A stretch of 40,676 bases of DNA from IMG/VR virus record IMGVR_UViG_3300040801_002504, positions 1-40,676 of that record; one strand, written 5' to 3'. This document shows, piece by piece, positions 12,701 through 19,730 of this stretch (position 1 is its first letter; each line of letters starts with the position of its first letter). The position numbers and the translations under genes are program-made. Below the pieces are notes generated by a model. That model saw only the letters and a list, made by a program, of their open reading frames with translations. It was not told the origin of the DNA and did not search any database. Source of the DNA: a virus.

Positions 12701-13582
12701 TCCGCAATGAGGACACTTAAATATTTTTCCATTGCGATTGCCAAGAAGCCCACATCGGCTACACGATTTTGACGTATAGCGTGGGTCAATCTTAACAATT
12801 TTAACACCCCGCAGCCTGGCTTTATATTCTATCATTTGCTTTAATTGATAAAACGACCAACTGTTCAAGGCATATTTAAAGGATTTTCTTGATTTAGCAG
12901 TTTTTCTGATACCAGTTAAATCCTCTAAATTTATATTTGAATTTGATTCGACCGCAACCTGAATAATTTTCTTGCTCATTTTGTGGTTTAAGTCTTTAAC
13001 TATTCTGCTTTCACGGTTTTTGATAGTTTTGATTTTTTTGTATTTACTCTTTTTCTGCAAATCTTTTCGAATATTTTTATATTTATTGTGAATATGATTT
13101 GCTTTTTTGCCAAGTTTTACAACTTTGCCGTTTTGTGGGTTAGCAATAACAGCGGCGTGCCCGGTAGTATTTAAGTCAACACCAATAGCATTTTCTTGCA
13201 CTACCTGTTCTTTTTCATTGACACTAACTGAGATAAAAATAAATTGATTGTTGATTTCGATTTGATTAATTTTATTGAAGTCATTGAGATATTGATAGCC
13301 AAAAGAAAACTTTAAGCAAGGGATTGATATAGTTTGCTTATTTTTATCAACCTTGATCCCCTGGTTAGGGATAATAAGATTAACCTTATGTATTTGTTTA
13401 ATCTTTTTGTTTTTAACATATTTCCTGAGAATTTGGTTTGAGATCATAGACTTTAAGCCAAACTGCTTGACTGATTTGCTTGATAAAACTTTATGATTAA
13501 TCCCAAACTGAGCTATTTGCTTAGCCTTGTTGAGTTCAGTACTAAAGTCTTTGTCGTGCTTTATTTTGTAGGTTAAAATCAT
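12560..13582 (-). CDS. tnpB: TnpB, RNA-guided DNA endonuclease of the IS200/IS605 element
   Basis: 340 residues, complete. RuvC-I I-G-V-D-L (D136), RuvC-II N-L-E-D-L (E220), a zinc finger C-S-R-C-G ... C-P-H-C-G (C274, C277, C290, C293) and RuvC-III D-S-N-A-G-F-N-I (D300) are all present. The protein cuts DNA next to the element's target motif under an RNA guide, and in related elements helps keep the insertion in place. The C-terminal tail (DAIEGSTDTRQKAMASIQG) is encoded within the probable guide-RNA region. It starts 2 bp after the tnpA stop, so the two are co-translated. Confidence 0.93.
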   Translation of the reverse strand: MILTYKIKHDKDFSTELNKAKQIAQFGINHKVLSSKSVKQFGLKSMISNQILRKYVKNKKIKQIHKVNLIIPNQGIKVDKNKQTISIPCLKFSFGYQYLNDFNKINQIEINNQFIFISVSVNEKEQVVQENAIGVDLNTTGHAAVIANPQNGKVVKLGKKANHIHNKYKNIRKDLQKKSKYKKIKTIKNRESRIVKDLNHKMSKKIIQVAVESNSNINLEDLTGIRKTAKSRKSFKYALNSWSFYQLKQMIEYKARLRGVKIVKIDPRYTSKSCSRCGLLGNRNGKIFKCPHCGHVDHSDSNAGFNIAAKSNTIGLSIVDRDAIEGSTDTRQKAMASIQG

Positions 13583-13583
13583 T

Positions 13584-13985
13584 TTAATGTTTCTTTTGAT
13601 CTTCTATATATTTTTTAACAGTTTTTTCAGATATATGGCCGATAGTTTCAACATAATAAGATCTTGTCCATAAAGACGGAAGCCTGGTTCTTAACATCTT
13701 AAACTCCTGTCTTAAAATCCGAGAGGTGCAGCCCTTTAATTGCTGAACAATATAATGCGGAGCATTAATTGATGTAGACTTAACAAATAAGTGAACATGA
13801 TCCGGCATTATAGCCATTTTTTCTATCTGAACATTTATATCGTGTGCTTTTTCTATCAGCAATTCTTTTAACCGAGTTGCTATGTTACCATTTAGAACTT
13901 TGCGCCTATATTTAGGACACCAAATTAAATGATAACTTATATTAAAAACCACAGTGTTACTTGTTTTCCATCGTTGTGTGCTCAT
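13584..13985 (-). CDS. tnpA: IS200/IS605 Y1 transposase TnpA
   Basis: 133 residues, the usual size for an HUH single-strand transposase. It has S-Y-H-L-I-W-C-P-K-Y-R-R-K-V near the N-terminus, the metal-binding motif D-H-V-H-L-F-V, and the nucleophile tyrosine in V-K-K-Y-I-E-D-Q near the C-terminus. It cuts and joins single-stranded DNA at the subterminal hairpins found at 12530 and 14048. All catalytic residues are present, so the element may be active. Confidence 0.94.
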   Translation of the reverse strand: MSTQRWKTSNTVVFNISYHLIWCPKYRRKVLNGNIATRLKELLIEKAHDINVQIEKMAIMPDHVHLFVKSTSINAPHYIVQQLKGCTSRILRQEFKMLRTRLPSLWTRSYYVETIGHISEKTVKKYIEDQKKH

Positions 13986-14119
13986 GACTAATAAAATAAA
14001 ACATAATTATAGAGTTGTCAAGCAAATAATTAGCTTAAGCAATTCATCCCACGGTTGAAACACGTGGGCTTTCTTGCCGGGGCATCGTAAATGTTTTAAA
14101 TTAATCTGCCATCTTTTTT

Positions 14120-14305
14120 TTAATCCTCCCACTTTTTAAGTTGTTTTTCGATTTTAGCGGCCAACTTATAGGTTGTGCCGCCATCGCCATCGTCAATTCT
14201 TTTGTTTGGAATATAGTTGAATGCGTAGAGGCATTCATCCAATAACTGCCTATATTCGTCGCGCTCCTTCGCAATGGCTACGACGTGTTTATCTATTTTT
14301 CCCAT
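14120..14305 (-). CDS. Small phage protein, hypothetical (61 aa)
   Basis: MGKIDKHVVAIAKERDEYRQ followed by L-L-D-E-C-L-Y-A-F-N-Y-I-P-N and Y-K-L-A-A-K-I-E-K-Q-L-K-K-W. Short helical proteins with E-R-D-E-Y-R-x-L-L-x-E-C are frequent in phage accessory operons and have no known role. Its start overlaps the end of the next gene upstream by 13 bases. The IS200/IS605 element lies about 30 bp after its stop, so the operon continues past the insertion into the 12506-12159 gene. Confidence 0.65.
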   Translation of the reverse strand: MGKIDKHVVAIAKERDEYRQLLDECLYAFNYIPNKRIDDGDGGTTYKLAAKIEKQLKKWED

Positions 14306-14523
14306 TTCCCCCTCCCTATAAATTGTTCGGCCAATTCTTCAACCGGTTTAGCGGCGCATTTGCCGCAGTATGAGGGTATTATCGTGGTTTCATCATCTAC
14401 GATTGTTACCCTCATGATTGCCCGCTTTTTGCATCCCGGAAAAAAACAGGGCACTATCAGCGGGATTATATCACCATTAACATGCTGATATTCCGGGAGA
14501 AAATTAAATTTTGTTATTTGCAT
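14293..14523 (-). CDS. Small zinc-finger-like protein, hypothetical (76 aa)
   Basis: 76 residues with C-F-F-P-G-C followed 30 residues later by C-G-K-C, a probable four-cysteine zinc site, and a short acidic helix (P-V-E-E-L-A-E-Q-F). It overlaps its upstream neighbour by 10 bases and its downstream neighbour by 13, as expected for a compact phage operon. No family is recognised. Confidence 0.65.
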   Translation of the reverse strand: MQITKFNFLPEYQHVNGDIIPLIVPCFFPGCKKRAIMRVTIVDDETTIIPSYCGKCAAKPVEELAEQFIGRGKWEK

Positions 14524-14717
14524 TTGCTGCCTCTAATTCTAATTTTACGGGGTGGGTCTGTATAAGCACTGTCAAGATACCATGACGAACCATCCAGGAT
14601 TTCCGGAGCAATATTAATATCAAGCTCATTTTCATGATCATCAGTTAACTGTGAGGCGTCGACTGGTATCCAGTTACCATTAAAAATTTCAATTTCAATT
14701 TCAATTTTTGTGTCCAT
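14514..14717 (-). CDS. Small acidic protein, hypothetical (67 aa)
   Basis: 67 residues, beginning MDTKIEIEIEIFNGNWIPVD, acidic through the middle and basic at the tail (R-K-I-R-I-R-G-S-K-C-K). A strong ribosome site (AAAGGAGAAG) precedes the ATG. It is the first gene of the minus-strand operon, driven from the divergent region at 14.75 kb. Function is unknown. Confidence 0.65.
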   Translation of the reverse strand: MDTKIEIEIEIFNGNWIPVDASQLTDDHENELDINIAPEILDGSSWYLDSAYTDPPRKIRIRGSKCK

Positions 14718-14743
14718 TTTTCTTCTCCTTTTATTAAGTTTTA

Positions 14744-14790
14744 TTCGGCGTAATTGCCGAACTTACCATTATATAATGCACATGCTGTGC
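14744..14790 (-). promoter_or_regulatory. Promoter and operator region of the minus-strand operon
   Basis: On the minus strand a perfect TATAAT (14773-14768) lies about 50 bp before the 14717 gene. The best -35 (TTATGG near 14795) is weak, so an activator may be needed. Two dyads overlap: GCACA-TGC-TGTGC (14778-14790) between the -35 and -10, and TTCGGC/GCCGAA (14744-14761) in the leader. Either could be an operator. Confidence 0.45.
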
Positions 14791-14883
14791 CATAATAAAA
14801 TAAAAAACGCATACCATATATTGTGTTAAACAATATTTTAACTACAAGATATAGATATTTTAATTGCTATGGTTTCCAAATTT

Positions 14884-14932
14884 TGGCTAGATCTAGCCAG
14901 CCTGGTCGTAACGATTGGCTATATATAGCCAA
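14884..14932. promoter_or_regulatory. Pair of related palindromic operators
   Basis: TGGCTAGATCTAGCCA (14884-14899) and TTGGCTATATATAGCCAA (14915-14932) share the form TGGCTA-N4-TAGCCA. Their centres are 32 bp apart, three helical turns, so two dimers would sit on the same DNA face. They lie between the divergent minus operon and the virion operon. Confidence 0.75.
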
Positions 14933-14969
14933 AATCAGGTTTTTTGTAATTGTTTTTTGTAATCAACAA

Positions 14970-15089
14970 TATAATTATACATAATTACTTGACAATATGT
15001 ATAATTATGTATAATTGACATATAATTACCTATAATTAACATATAATTACCTATAATTGACATATAATTATGTATAATTAGCATATAAT
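14970..15089. repeat. Helically phased TATAATT array upstream of the virion operon
   Basis: TATAAT begins at 14970, 15000, 15010, 15021, 15031, 15042, 15052, 15063, 15073 and 15084, with CATAAT at 14980 and a gap (TTGACA) near 14990. Steps alternate 10 and 11 bp, an average of 10.5 bp, the pitch of B-DNA. Pairs of half-sites form 21-bp tandem units of the form TATAATT-RRCA-TATAATTA. Several boxes have TTGACA-like sequence nearby (14989, 15015, 15057) but none with the normal 16-18 bp spacing. The array ends 4 bp before the ribosome site of the small terminase gene. It is probably a cooperative regulator-binding array controlling the virion operon. Confidence 0.8.
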
Positions 15090-15103
15090 TAAAGGGTGTC
15101 AAA

Positions 15104-15385
15104 ATGTTCGTAAAGGGGAAATCAGGAAACCCAAAAGGCCGACCAAAAGGGACTGGAAACAAGATGTCCCTGAAATATCTAGACGAAGCTATTCAGAAGA
15201 TAGAGAGGCGGAAAAAAAAGAAAATACTTGAGCATTTTGTGGAGCAGGCTTTCGAGGACAACAAGGTGCTTTCCAGTCTGATGAAAAAATATTTGGCTGA
15301 TAAAAGGGAAATCACAGCTGAAGTACAAAGTTCATCTATTGAAGATGTTTTACGACAATTAGTTGCGAAAAAAAAGGCTGAGTAG
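15104..15385 (+). CDS. Probable small terminase subunit (DUF5681-like N-terminus)
   Basis: 93 residues. The N-terminus has K-G-K-S-G-N-P-K-G-R-P-K-G, the basic motif found at the start of DUF5681 and many small terminase-like phage proteins. A helical middle is followed by a C-terminal segment I-E-D-V-L-R-Q-L. Position directly before TerL supports a role in recognising phage DNA for packaging. It is shorter than typical TerS proteins, so it may be a minimal form. It is the first gene after the TATAATT array. Confidence 0.7.
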   Translation: MFVKGKSGNPKGRPKGTGNKMSLKYLDEAIQKIERRKKKKILEHFVEQAFEDNKVLSSLMKKYLADKREITAEVQSSSIEDVLRQLVAKKKAE

Positions 15386-15387
15386 TA

Positions 15388-17136
15388 GTGGAATTTAATA
15401 AAATAACCATAGCGGATTGTGAGATGCTCCAGGAAGATTTTCTGAAATTTGGGGAAACCTGTGTGAAAATCAGGGATCATAACACATCGGCTGTCGTTCC
15501 GCTTCGTCCAAATGCGGCGCAGAAAATTATCCATAATGTCGCTGAAAAACAAAGGGCTGAGCAGGGAAACGTGAGAATATTATTACTGAAATCACGGCGG
15601 ATCGGCGGTTCAACCTATATTGAGTCACGTTTTTATCACCATACGAGTTTAAATTTTAATAAGAACACGTTCATCATTGGTCACGAGGAGGAGTCTACGT
15701 CTACTCTGTTCCGTATGGCGAAGTTGATTCACGAAAATAATCCTATCGCGCCAAAAACTCTGGCGAGTAATGCCAGAGAGCTACGGTTCGATGATGACGC
15801 AGGAACAGGTCTAAAATCAGAATACAGGCTGGCTACTGCTCGAACGGTTGGGGCTGGCAGATCACAGGGTATACACTACCTGCATGATTCTGAGGAAGCT
15901 TTTTGGCCTAATACTGAGGAAACACTTCTAGGGCTGCTTCAGTGTGTGCCTGATCTTCCGACGGAGACTGAAATATTCCGGGAGTCTACGGCTAATGGAT
16001 ATGGCAATATGTTCCAGCGTGATGTCATGGAAGCATATCACGAAGGCATGTACCCGTATTATGTTGAAAATGGATTGCCGTTCGCATGGACGCATCCGGA
16101 TACGCAATGGGTGCTGGTCTTTATCCCATGGTTTGTGCATGAAAATTATACACTGGAATTTCAGACCAGGGCAAAGAAGAAAAAATTTCAGGAGCAAAAA
16201 AAATTAAAAGTATATGACAAGCCCAACATGAAATGGGTGACCTCACCTGAAATTGAACTACAGGAAAAATATAATCTCACAGATGAGCAGCTATACTGGC
16301 GAAAAGCAGCGATAAAAAATAAATGTGGGGGTTCTATTGAAAAATTTCAACAGGAATACCCGGCAACAGTTGAGGAGGCTTTCCTTGCAACTGGCTCGAA
16401 CACATACGGGCAGTTGCTCTGTAACAGTATCGAAAAACAGTGTGCCACACCATTAATAGTTGGGAATGTTGTCGCACAGTTAGGAAAAACTAAAATCAGA
16501 GAGGATAAATATGGCGCATTTTCGCTCTGGGAACAACCTGTTGAAGGCGCACAGTACTTTATTACGGCTGATATTGCAGGCGGGATAGAAGCCTTTGACA
16601 ATAATAAAAAAAAACCCAGGCCTGACTATACGGTCATAGATGTATGGAACAGGGCATCAGGGGTACAATGCGCGCAATGGCATGGGCATATGGATTATGA
16701 TCTGGTGCATGATTTAATTATGTTGATCGGGCATCTTTATAACAGAGCTACAGCGTGTGTCGAAAGGAATAATCATGGCCATACGGTCGTAGCTTTTCTT
16801 TCCAGGGCACGGTGGCCTCAGTATGAGGAGACACCTGGAAAGCCTGGGTTTCTTACTACGAAATTCACGAAGCCGAATATGATTGACGGTCTGTATGAAG
16901 CTGTCCGTGACTCGAAATTGCTGATCAGGGCGAAGGAAACAGTATCAGAAATGCGGACGTTTATTGAAATTTCCGGTAAATATGGCGCAGCTCAGGGCTG
17001 TAATGATGATAGAGTAATTTCAGCGGCAATGGCGTCACAAATGATGATCATGCTGCCGAATAGAACGCTAAAAACCAATAGATATGATTATATGAAAACA
17101 GAACTCGGGAACTGGGCAGCGAAGGCGGAAGTATAA
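15388..17136 (+). CDS. Terminase large subunit (TerL)
   Basis: 582 residues. ATPase: deviant Walker A K-S-R-R-I-G-G-S-T (68-76), Walker B Y-L-H-D-S-E-E (164-170), coupling motif E-S-T-A-N-G (199-204). Nuclease (RNase H fold): T-A-D-I-A-G-G (D395), V-E-R-N-N-H-G (E459) and N-D-D-R-V-I-S-A-A (D540/D541). It pumps DNA into the procapsid and cuts it. Translation starts at GTG 15388, two bases after the previous stop, so it is coupled to the small subunit. Its stop overlaps the portal start. Confidence 0.95.
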   Translation: MEFNKITIADCEMLQEDFLKFGETCVKIRDHNTSAVVPLRPNAAQKIIHNVAEKQRAEQGNVRILLLKSRRIGGSTYIESRFYHHTSLNFNKNTFIIGHEEESTSTLFRMAKLIHENNPIAPKTLASNARELRFDDDAGTGLKSEYRLATARTVGAGRSQGIHYLHDSEEAFWPNTEETLLGLLQCVPDLPTETEIFRESTANGYGNMFQRDVMEAYHEGMYPYYVENGLPFAWTHPDTQWVLVFIPWFVHENYTLEFQTRAKKKKFQEQKKLKVYDKPNMKWVTSPEIELQEKYNLTDEQLYWRKAAIKNKCGGSIEKFQQEYPATVEEAFLATGSNTYGQLLCNSIEKQCATPLIVGNVVAQLGKTKIREDKYGAFSLWEQPVEGAQYFITADIAGGIEAFDNNKKKPRPDYTVIDVWNRASGVQCAQWHGHMDYDLVHDLIMLIGHLYNRATACVERNNHGHTVVAFLSRARWPQYEETPGKPGFLTTKFTKPNMIDGLYEAVRDSKLLIRAKETVSEMRTFIEISGKYGAAQGCNDDRVISAAMASQMMIMLPNRTLKTNRYDYMKTELGNWAAKAEV

Positions 17137-18935
17137 TGACATTAGAAAAAAAAGAAAAGAATGGTAAATATCAGCATCTTGTTTCATATTGTATCGATCT
17201 TTTCACAGAGTATGAAAGCTCGGAATATCGAGAAAAAAAAATAGAGGCAGCTATAAAAGCCAGAAAAATTTATGAACAAAAGAATGAAATAACCAACTTC
17301 CCCTGGGAAAATGCCAGCAACATTATATTACCGCTTACGACCATTACGATTGACAATCTTGAGCCAAGATTTGTATCTGGTTTGGTCGCAAAAAAACCAT
17401 TTGCGAAAATAGATATGGATGGCATGACCGAACAGCCGCCGGAATATGAAATTTTGCAAGACTGGTTCAATGATGAGCTCGCCAAGGTTGTAAAAATTGA
17501 TAGAAAAGTAAAAAATATTACGCACGATGTATTGCTGGAAGGCACAGTTTTTATTGTCTTGAAATATATGATTGAGGAAAAAAAAATACGAGTCTTTCAA
17601 TTCGATCAGCAGGGTAATATAGTGGTTGACCCTGAATCAGGCCAGCCAGTAACACATGACACTATAGAACAGGGTAACGAGGGCGTATCTTTTGAATTTG
17701 TCCCTCTCACAGATATGTATTGTGCCGATAATATTACAGACTGGGAGAAAGCGGATTTTATACGTGTCATCCGGCCATCGTATGCAGAACTTCAGCGATT
17801 GAAAGATGTGCATGGTTATATGAATATCGACAGTGAATTGTTGGGGGAAGAAACGGAGATTGACGAAATTTTATCGAACGATTTAACGCCTGCACAAGAG
17901 ATCGAAGGCGTTGCCATATCAGGAAAGAAAGCGATAGAATGTTATGAGTGTCATATTTCATATATATACAGAGATGAGAACAGCTCAGAGGAAGACCAGG
18001 AGGATTTTGAAGAAGAACGAATAATCGCGACAATAACAAAAGAAACACAAACATTGATTCGTTTTGTGCTTCTTAGAGATTTGAACATGAAAAATGAGCA
18101 TGTTATTAAGCGTATGCGGATATATTCTGAAGAAGGGCGGACATACGGCACAAGTATTTATGAAAAATTAAAATCTATTCAGGACGGTGCTTCCGACATT
18201 TTCAATTTGGTTATAAACTCATCAACCATTACTATGATGCCCTGGTTTCTATATAGTGACAAGGCAGGCTTGCCTAAAAACCCAAAAATATATCCAGGTG
18301 TCGGCATACCATGCGACAATCCATCTGAAGTTGTTTTCCCCAGGTTTGCGACGAACCCTGACCAGCATACGGGCTTTATAGATATGTTTATGAATTTGTG
18401 GGAGAGGTTAGGATCAATCGGCGATTTGCAGGTCGGCAGAAATGCTGAAAGCGGCACAACTGCAACAGAAGTTATGGCAGTGATAGAAGAGGGCAACTTA
18501 AAACATAATTATCAAGGTGATGTTTTAAAAGAAGATTTTAAGGAGATAATAAAAACAATTTGGGATTTATACTACAAAAATATGCCGATCAACAAACAGT
18601 TTGTGTATCAGGGCCAGCAAATTAATATCCCCAGGCAATTAATGGAAAGGACTGTTAATTTCACACTTACCGGTTCAACTAACATGGCGAACAAGTTGAT
18701 CGAAAGGAAAGAAAACGAGGTAATGTTCCAGCAGCTTAGACCTGACCCAATTATAAATCCGATTAAGCTGGTTGAGGATATAGTGAAAACATATAAACCG
18801 AATGCCAATGCAGCCGAATACATAAATCCTGAAATTAACCAGGTTTTAGGTGTATTACAAGCCAACCCTGAAATAAAAGAAATAATTAGCAATTACATGA
18901 AAGAGAAAGGGGTGATGGAAAATAAAAATGAATGA
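17136..18935 (+). CDS. Portal protein
   Basis: 599 residues, directly after TerL. It contains features of short-tailed phage portals: N-F-P-W-E-N-A-S-N-I-I-L-P near residue 50, D-V-L-L-E-G-T-V-F, the stem-like H-V-I-K-R-M-R-I-Y, a crown/clip region with P-W-F-L-Y-S-D-K-A-G, and a late A-E-S-G-T-T-A-T-E-V segment common in portals. It forms the dodecameric DNA channel at the capsid vertex. Residues around M-R-I-Y-S-E-E-G and S-S-T-I-T-M-M-P-W-F are copied in the mosaic gene at 19205. Confidence 0.88.
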   Translation: MTLEKKEKNGKYQHLVSYCIDLFTEYESSEYREKKIEAAIKARKIYEQKNEITNFPWENASNIILPLTTITIDNLEPRFVSGLVAKKPFAKIDMDGMTEQPPEYEILQDWFNDELAKVVKIDRKVKNITHDVLLEGTVFIVLKYMIEEKKIRVFQFDQQGNIVVDPESGQPVTHDTIEQGNEGVSFEFVPLTDMYCADNITDWEKADFIRVIRPSYAELQRLKDVHGYMNIDSELLGEETEIDEILSNDLTPAQEIEGVAISGKKAIECYECHISYIYRDENSSEEDQEDFEEERIIATITKETQTLIRFVLLRDLNMKNEHVIKRMRIYSEEGRTYGTSIYEKLKSIQDGASDIFNLVINSSTITMMPWFLYSDKAGLPKNPKIYPGVGIPCDNPSEVVFPRFATNPDQHTGFIDMFMNLWERLGSIGDLQVGRNAESGTTATEVMAVIEEGNLKHNYQGDVLKEDFKEIIKTIWDLYYKNMPINKQFVYQGQQINIPRQLMERTVNFTLTGSTNMANKLIERKENEVMFQQLRPDPIINPIKLVEDIVKTYKPNANAAEYINPEINQVLGVLQANPEIKEIISNYMKEKGVMENKNE

Positions 18936-19191
18936 TTTTTATATGAGCGATGCCTTTAGACTATATAGGAAGAAAGTTATTGAGGTTATTGTTAATCACA
19001 CATCACCATTGTTGTACTCACATACAGAAGGCAGCGAATTGGCAGGCAGTTTAGGGTTAGCCAAAAGAATTATTTCAATTCCGCTTAACAATGTAACAGA
19101 AGAGATAACCGAAGATATAAAGATAGACCTGATAAAGGATATGGAAGATTTGAAAATATCATTAATCCAAAAACAAATAATGGAAGACTAA
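18928..19191 (+). CDS. Hypothetical protein between portal and scaffold (87 aa)
   Basis: 87 residues, overlapping the portal end by 8 bases. A helical N-terminus (MNDFYMSDAFRLYRKKVIEV) leads to an acidic/basic helical tail (T-E-D-I-K-I-D-L-I-K-D-M-E-D). The last ~31 codons are duplicated almost base for base at the end of the next gene. No family is recognised; position suggests a virion-assembly accessory. Confidence 0.65.
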   Translation: MNDFYMSDAFRLYRKKVIEVIVNHTSPLLYSHTEGSELAGSLGLAKRIISIPLNNVTEEITEDIKIDLIKDMEDLKISLIQKQIMED

Positions 19192-19730
19192 AAAAGGTAA
19201 GGCTATGGGCGAAGAAAATTTAGAAGTTGAAGAAGTTGAAGACCTTGACGAAGAAGAACAAGAAAGAATGTTTAAATATCAGTGGGCTGGGAAAAACTCA
19301 AAGCGGATATATTTTTTAAGAACCCTGGATGTACTGAGGCGATGGTGGAAGCGTATACGAGTATATTTTTTAAGAAACCTGAATGTACCGAGGCGATGGT
19401 GGAAGCGTATACGGATATATTCTGAAGAAGGTTCATCAACCATTACTATGATGCCCTGGTTTCTGTATAGCGACAAGGCAGGCTTGCCTAAAAACCCAAA
19501 AATATATCCAGGCGCCGGCATACCATGCGACAATCCATCCGAAGTTGTTTTCTCCAGGTTTGAAGAGATAACCGAAGATATAAAGATAGACCTGATAAAG
19601 GATATGGAAGATTTGAAAATATCATTAATCCAAAAACAAATAATGGCAGACTAAAAAAAGGTAAGGCTATGAACGAAGAAAATTTAGAAGTTGAAGAAGT
19701 TGAAGACCTTGACGAAGAAGAACAAGAAGG
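19099..19730. repeat. About 168-bp direct repeat flanking an insert
   Basis: 19099-19266 (end of the 18928 gene, spacer and first 20 codons of the mosaic gene) recurs at 19562-19730 (end of the mosaic gene, spacer and first 20 codons of the scaffold gene), with only a handful of differences. Between the copies lie a 93-bp dispersed repeat, a 54-bp partial copy of it, and two portal-gene fragments. Confidence 0.9.
19205..19654 (+). CDS. Mosaic gene built from pieces of neighbouring genes (149 aa)
   Basis: Residues 1-20 equal the scaffold N-terminus except for G2 versus N2. Residues ~21-66 come from a dispersed repeat also found in the 20510 gene, with an extra tandem copy (R-R-W-W-K-R-I-R twice). 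Residues ~67-119 equal portal segments I-Y-S-E-E-G joined to SSTITMMPWFLYSDKAGLPK and on, skipping 27 portal residues. The last ~30 residues equal the end of the 18928 gene, with one change. All parts are in frame. The ribosome site and leader are copies of the scaffold's. Whether the protein is made or useful is unknown; the intact frame argues it is not free-drifting debris. Confidence 0.7.
   Translation: MGEENLEVEEVEDLDEEEQERMFKYQWAGKNSKRIYFLRTLDVLRRWWKRIRVYFLRNLNVPRRWWKRIRIYSEEGSSTITMMPWFLYSDKAGLPKNPKIYPGAGIPCDNPSEVVFSRFEEITEDIKIDLIKDMEDLKISLIQKQIMAD

Larger units (their letters stand above)
12520..14086 (-). mobile_element. Complete IS200/IS605-family element (IS608-like organisation)
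   Basis: Contains Y1 tnpA and tnpB on the minus strand. Both ends carry matching subterminal hairpins: CCCACG/CGTGGG at 14048-14068 (left end) and 12530-12550 (right end). On the minus strand the left end follows TTTAC and has AAAG just before its hairpin, the pairing used by IS608 (target TTAC, guide AAAG). The right end has GAAC before its hairpin and ends TCAG. The IS608 pair is GAAT/TCAA, so the last base pair appears to have changed on both sides. The borders are inferred from this pattern. The element sits between two phage genes of the same operon and breaks neither. Confidence 0.85.

Noticed and set aside
14970-15089. CRISPR-like array
   Set aside because: Units are 10/11 bp apart with no spacers; it is a phased binding-site array, not repeats with unique spacers.
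14935-15162. Minus-strand ORF with N-Y-M-x-I-I repeats
   Set aside because: It is the antisense reading of the TATAATT array and has no ribosome site.
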